59,887 bases of DNA from assembly GCA_902796345.1 (NCBI GenBank), contig CADBOF010000012.1:1-59887 (forward strand), read 5' to 3'. The stretch is from an uncultured Pseudomonadota bacterium. GTDB lineage: Bacteria; Pseudomonadota; Alphaproteobacteria; RUG11792. The first letter of the stretch is position 1, and every line of letters starts with the position of its first letter. The translations under genes and the position numbers were made by a program. Shown here piece after piece: positions 57,348 through 59,887 of this stretch. The notes beneath the pieces were generated by a model. The model saw only the letters and a list, made by a program, of their open reading frames with translations, did no database searches and was not told the origin of the DNA.

Positions 57348-59435
57348 ATGTGTTCAGGAACGGATTGTCTAGTATTGCTATGTGGAATACTGGCTATCGC
57401 TTTCGCTTTGTATAAAATAAAAAGCGTATTCAGCCAACCATGTGGCAATGAACGTATGCGAGAAATTGCTAGCGCTATTCAAATAGGAGCAAAAGCGTAT
57501 CTTAATCGTCAATATGGAACAATAGCTATTGTTGGCGTTGTTATTGTCGCTGTTTTATCATTTTTTTTGTCATTCTACGTAACTCTTGGTTTCGTGCTAG
57601 GGGCGGTACTATCTGGTGTTGCTGGATATATTGGAATGAACGTTTCGGTTCGTGCTAATGTCAGAACAACTGAAGCGGCTCGCACGTCGTTAGCTAAAGC
57701 TCTTGGTGTGGCATTTGACGCAGGATCAATTACTGGTATGCTCGTTGTAGGTTTAGGATTGCTCGGTGTCGGATGTTATTACTTGATACTGCAATCTACC
57801 AATTTAAGTGCTCGACTTATAACTGAGGCTTTGGTTGCCTTCAGCTTTGGAGCATCTCTTATTTCTATATTCGCAAGACTTGGCGGAGGAATATTTACAA
57901 AAGGCGCAGATGTTGGAGCAGACCTCGCTGGTAAAGTCGAATCGACAATTCCAGAGGATGATCCTCGAAATCCAGGAGTTATTGCAGATAACGTTGGAGA
58001 TAACGTAGGAGACTGTGCTGGTATGGCGGCAGATTTATTTGAAACCTACGCTGTAACAATAGTAGCGTCAATGGTTCTTGCCAGTATTTACTTCTCAGAT
58101 GCGACAAAAACAACAATGATGATGTACCCGTTGGCTCTGAGCGCTGTATGTATTATTGGTTCGATAGTAGGTACATATTTCGTTCGTCTAGATAGTTCAA
58201 AGAAAATAATGAAAGCTTTGTACAAAGGGCTAATTGCGTCCGGAGCTGTTTCGTCTCTGTTAATTTATTTACTTACAATTTCGATGTTTAAAGGTTTGAA
58301 TTCTCAAATCAATAGCATATATGGAGCAACATTTACGTCTGCTGACTTATTAAAATGTTGTTTTGTTGGCATTGCTGTTACAGGATTACTTGTTTGGATT
58401 ACAGAGTACTATACATCAACGGCATATCGTCCTGTACGCTCGATTGCTAAAGCGTCTGAAACAGGACATGGAACAAATGTTATTCAGGGATTGGCTGTTT
58501 CAATGGAAGCAACTGCTTTACCTGCACTTGTTATTTGTGCAGGAATAATTGGTTCATACTTATCAGCCGGTCTTTTTGGTGTGGCTATCGCTGCAACAAC
58601 AATGCTGGCGTTTGCTGGAATAATTGTTGCGCTCGATGCTTATGGTCCTGTAACAGATAATGCTGGCGGTATCGCCGAAATGGCAGAACTTCCTGGTGAC
58701 GTTAGAGAAATTACAGATGCCTTGGATGCTGTTGGAAATACAACAAAAGCTGTGACAAAGGGGTACGCTATAGGTTCGGCAGGACTTGCAGCTTTAGTAT
58801 TATTTGCAACTTATGTTGAAGATCTAAAACATTATTTTCCAATGTTACAAATAGAGTTCAATCTTCAAAGTCCGTATGTTCTTATAGGTTTGCTGTTTGG
58901 CGGAATGTTGCCTTACTTATTTAGTTCGTTTGGAATGACAGCAGTAGGTAGAGCGGGTGGTGCAGTTGTTGTTGAAGTTCGCAGACAATTTAAGGAAATA
59001 AAAGGTATTTTGACTGGAGAAACCAAACCAGATTACAAAACTGCGGTTGATTTGTTAACAAAAGCTGCGATAAAAGAAATGATAATACCATCAATACTTC
59101 CTTTAATTGCGCCAATATTTGTATATGCAGTTGTATATTGCTTAGAGGGGCAAAAAGAAGCCTTTTCGGCTCTTGGTGCAACACTTATAGGAACAATTGT
59201 TACAGGTATATTCGTCGCATTATCAATGACCTCCGGAGGAGGAGCGTGGGATAACGCCAAAAAATACATAGAAGAAGGTAATTTTGGAGGAAAAGGTTCA
59301 GATGCGCACAAAGCCGCAGTCACTGGTGATACAGTAGGCGATCCGTATAAAGATACGGCTGGTCCAGCAATTAATCCGATGATAAAAATAATAAATATAG
59401 TTGCATTACTTCTTCTTGCGAGCCTTGCAAGATAA
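57348..59435 (+). CDS. hppA: membrane H+-translocating pyrophosphatase
   Basis: Pumps protons (or Na+ in some relatives) using pyrophosphate hydrolysis at the inner membrane. 695 residues with about 16 helices. The substrate site is [20 protein letters not shown] followed by [20 protein letters not shown] (about residues 180-225), mirrored by [18 protein letters not shown] near the C-terminus. [15 protein letters not shown] has lysine where K+-dependent enzymes carry alanine, which points to the K+-independent H+-pumping class. AGGA lies eight bases before the ATG. It divides the energy budget with the F-type ATPase in this window. Confidence 0.96.
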   Translation: MCSGTDCLVLLCGILAIAFALYKIKSVFSQPCGNERMREIASAIQIGAKAYLNRQYGTIAIVGVVIVAVLSFFLSFYVTLGFVLGAVLSGVAGYIGMNVSVRANVRTTEAARTSLAKALGVAFDAGSITGMLVVGLGLLGVGCYYLILQSTNLSARLITEALVAFSFGASLISIFARLGGGIFTKGADVGADLAGKVESTIPEDDPRNPGVIADNVGDNVGDCAGMAADLFETYAVTIVASMVLASIYFSDATKTTMMMYPLALSAVCIIGSIVGTYFVRLDSSKKIMKALYKGLIASGAVSSLLIYLLTISMFKGLNSQINSIYGATFTSADLLKCCFVGIAVTGLLVWITEYYTSTAYRPVRSIAKASETGHGTNVIQGLAVSMEATALPALVICAGIIGSYLSAGLFGVAIAATTMLAFAGIIVALDAYGPVTDNAGGIAEMAELPGDVREITDALDAVGNTTKAVTKGYAIGSAGLAALVLFATYVEDLKHYFPMLQIEFNLQSPYVLIGLLFGGMLPYLFSSFGMTAVGRAGGAVVVEVRRQFKEIKGILTGETKPDYKTAVDLLTKAAIKEMIIPSILPLIAPIFVYAVVYCLEGQKEAFSALGATLIGTIVTGIFVALSMTSGGGAWDNAKKYIEEGNFGGKGSDAHKAAVTGDTVGDPYKDTAGPAINPMIKIINIVALLLLASLAR

Positions 59436-59450
59436 ACTTAATACGAAGTT

Positions 59451-59490
59451 CCCCATCCCACTAACTCTGGTGGGTGGGGTATAATGAAAA
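59451..59490 (+). terminator. hairpin terminator after hppA
   Basis: CCCCA-T-CCCAC (59451-59461) pairs with GTGGGTGGGG (59470-59479) with a single bulged T, a strong GC stem in very AT-rich DNA 15 bases after the stop. The following sequence (TATAATGAAAAATTT) is only partly T-rich, so termination efficiency is uncertain. Confidence 0.65.
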
Positions 59491-59697
59491 ATTTGTATAT
59501 TATTTATATTCTGTAAATAACTTTTCGTAAAATTTATTTTTTAAACAGCAGATTTTCTAAGTAGACACAATCTATAACAAATAGTCTGTAACGCACGGAA
59601 ACGCAATCAACATATACGACAGTTTAAAAATTTTTTTTACTAGGGGTTCGAAAAACTGCATCCTTTTTTTGTCTCTCAATGTGTTGATAAATTGTGT

Positions 59698-59703
59698 TAT
59701 AAT
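59698..59703 (+). promoter_or_regulatory. candidate -10 box of the tRNA-Tyr/tRNA-Gly unit
   Basis: A perfect TATAAT stands 23 bases before tRNA-Tyr. No good -35 hexamer lies 16-18 bases upstream. The rest of 59491-59697 shows no gene. Confidence 0.4.
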
Positions 59704-59726
59704 TTTTTCAAAGGTCGGTAGTGACC

Positions 59727-59812
59727 GGAAGGGTGGCCGAGTGGTTAAAGGCAACAGACTGTAAATCTGTCGGCGTTAGCCTACGCAAGTTCGAATCTTG
59801 CCCCTTCCACCA
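59727..59812 (+). tRNA. tRNA-Tyr (anticodon GTA)
   Basis: Acceptor strands GGAAGGG and CCCTTCC pair and are followed by A and an encoded CCA. The anticodon loop CTGTAAA gives GTA. A long variable arm marks a class II tRNA, as expected for bacterial tyrosine tRNA. Confidence 0.96.
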
Positions 59813-59814
59813 TT

Positions 59815-59887
59815 GCGGGTGTAGCTTAATGGTAAAGCCCCAGCCTTCCAAGCTGGTTACGTGAGTTCGATTCTCATCACCCGCTCC
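59815..59887 (+). tRNA. tRNA-Gly (anticodon TCC), last base beyond window
   Basis: Acceptor GCGGGTG pairs with CACCCGC; stem CCAGC/GCTGG encloses loop CTTCCAA with anticodon TCC. The window ends after the CC of the encoded CCA. It lies two bases after tRNA-Tyr. In many proteobacteria this pair is followed by tRNA-Thr and tuf, which may lie just outside. Confidence 0.95.

Noticed and set aside
59469-59490. G-rich run and TATAAT after hppA as a quadruplex or promoter
   Set aside because: The Gs are the pairing arm of the hairpin, only three short G-runs exist, and TATAAT has no -35 partner.
59727-59887. tRNA-Tyr/tRNA-Gly as an integration site
   Set aside because: No integrase, no repeated tRNA 3' end and no foreign-looking DNA beside them.

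Overview
This window looks like chromosomal DNA of an AT-rich, reduced-genome alphaproteobacterium, probably an intracellular symbiont of the Holosporales/Rickettsiales type. The reasons are a ChpT-type phosphotransferase (an alphaproteobacterial hallmark), a membrane H+-pyrophosphatase, a diderm envelope (BamA, BamB, TamB, RND pump, autotransporter), strong AT bias, many 1-14 base gene overlaps, and several secreted low-complexity proteins of unknown function. The lineage is inference. TGA is used as a stop, so the code looks standard. I see no insertion sequence, integrase, prophage or CRISPR array.

Layout. 1-760: a cut tRNA-Leu(UAA), rpmI-rplT, tRNA-Leu(GAG). 935-4635: a shortened NuoN-like protein, an unknown membrane protein, then rpsB-tsf with a promoter and a terminator. 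4836-8654: rseP-bamA. 8651-11021: dprA-radC and an HU gene. 11480-16861: a Myb-like DNA-binding protein, rlpA, a lone type VI baseplate gene tssF, and two secreted proteins (Gln/Asn-rich and coiled-coil). 17229-21159: an unknown anchored protein, ispH, mutS. 21238-24848: a beta-lactamase-like serine hydrolase, chpT, a Fis-like protein, mreC. 24912-26021: a gene split over two alternating reading frames, with three of its four switches at runs of six A. 26093-30046: a YfgM-like protein, bamB, der, rsmD. 30345-35255: a 1636-residue autotransporter. 35345-38332: ruvC-murD-ftsW. 38406-47676: an unknown anchored protein, two related MFS transporters, and between them an RND pump (adaptor and pump) followed by accD. 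47883-54525: atpH-A-G-D without atpC, then a short tamB. 54601-55682: two small unknown membrane or secreted proteins around a gene-free stretch with a long hairpin. 55752-59435: an M23 peptidase and hppA, divergent. 59727-59887: tRNA-Tyr and tRNA-Gly, the latter cut by the window end.

How it fits together. The recognisable genes serve translation, outer-membrane assembly (BamA, BamB, TamB, RseP), cell-wall growth and division (FtsW, MurD, MreC, RlpA, M23, the serine hydrolase), DNA upkeep (MutS, RuvC, RadC, DprA, HU) and membrane energetics (F1 subunits, H+-PPase, NuoN-like). The accessory layer consists of tssF, the autotransporter and at least six signal-bearing or anchored unknowns, and is the most likely place for host-facing biology. 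The least expected observations are the frame-alternating gene with switches at A6 runs, a short conserved N-terminal module shared by the RND adaptor and an otherwise unrelated small protein, the truncated NuoN that keeps its key charged residues, and the Gln/Asn-rich plus coiled-coil pair beside tssF.
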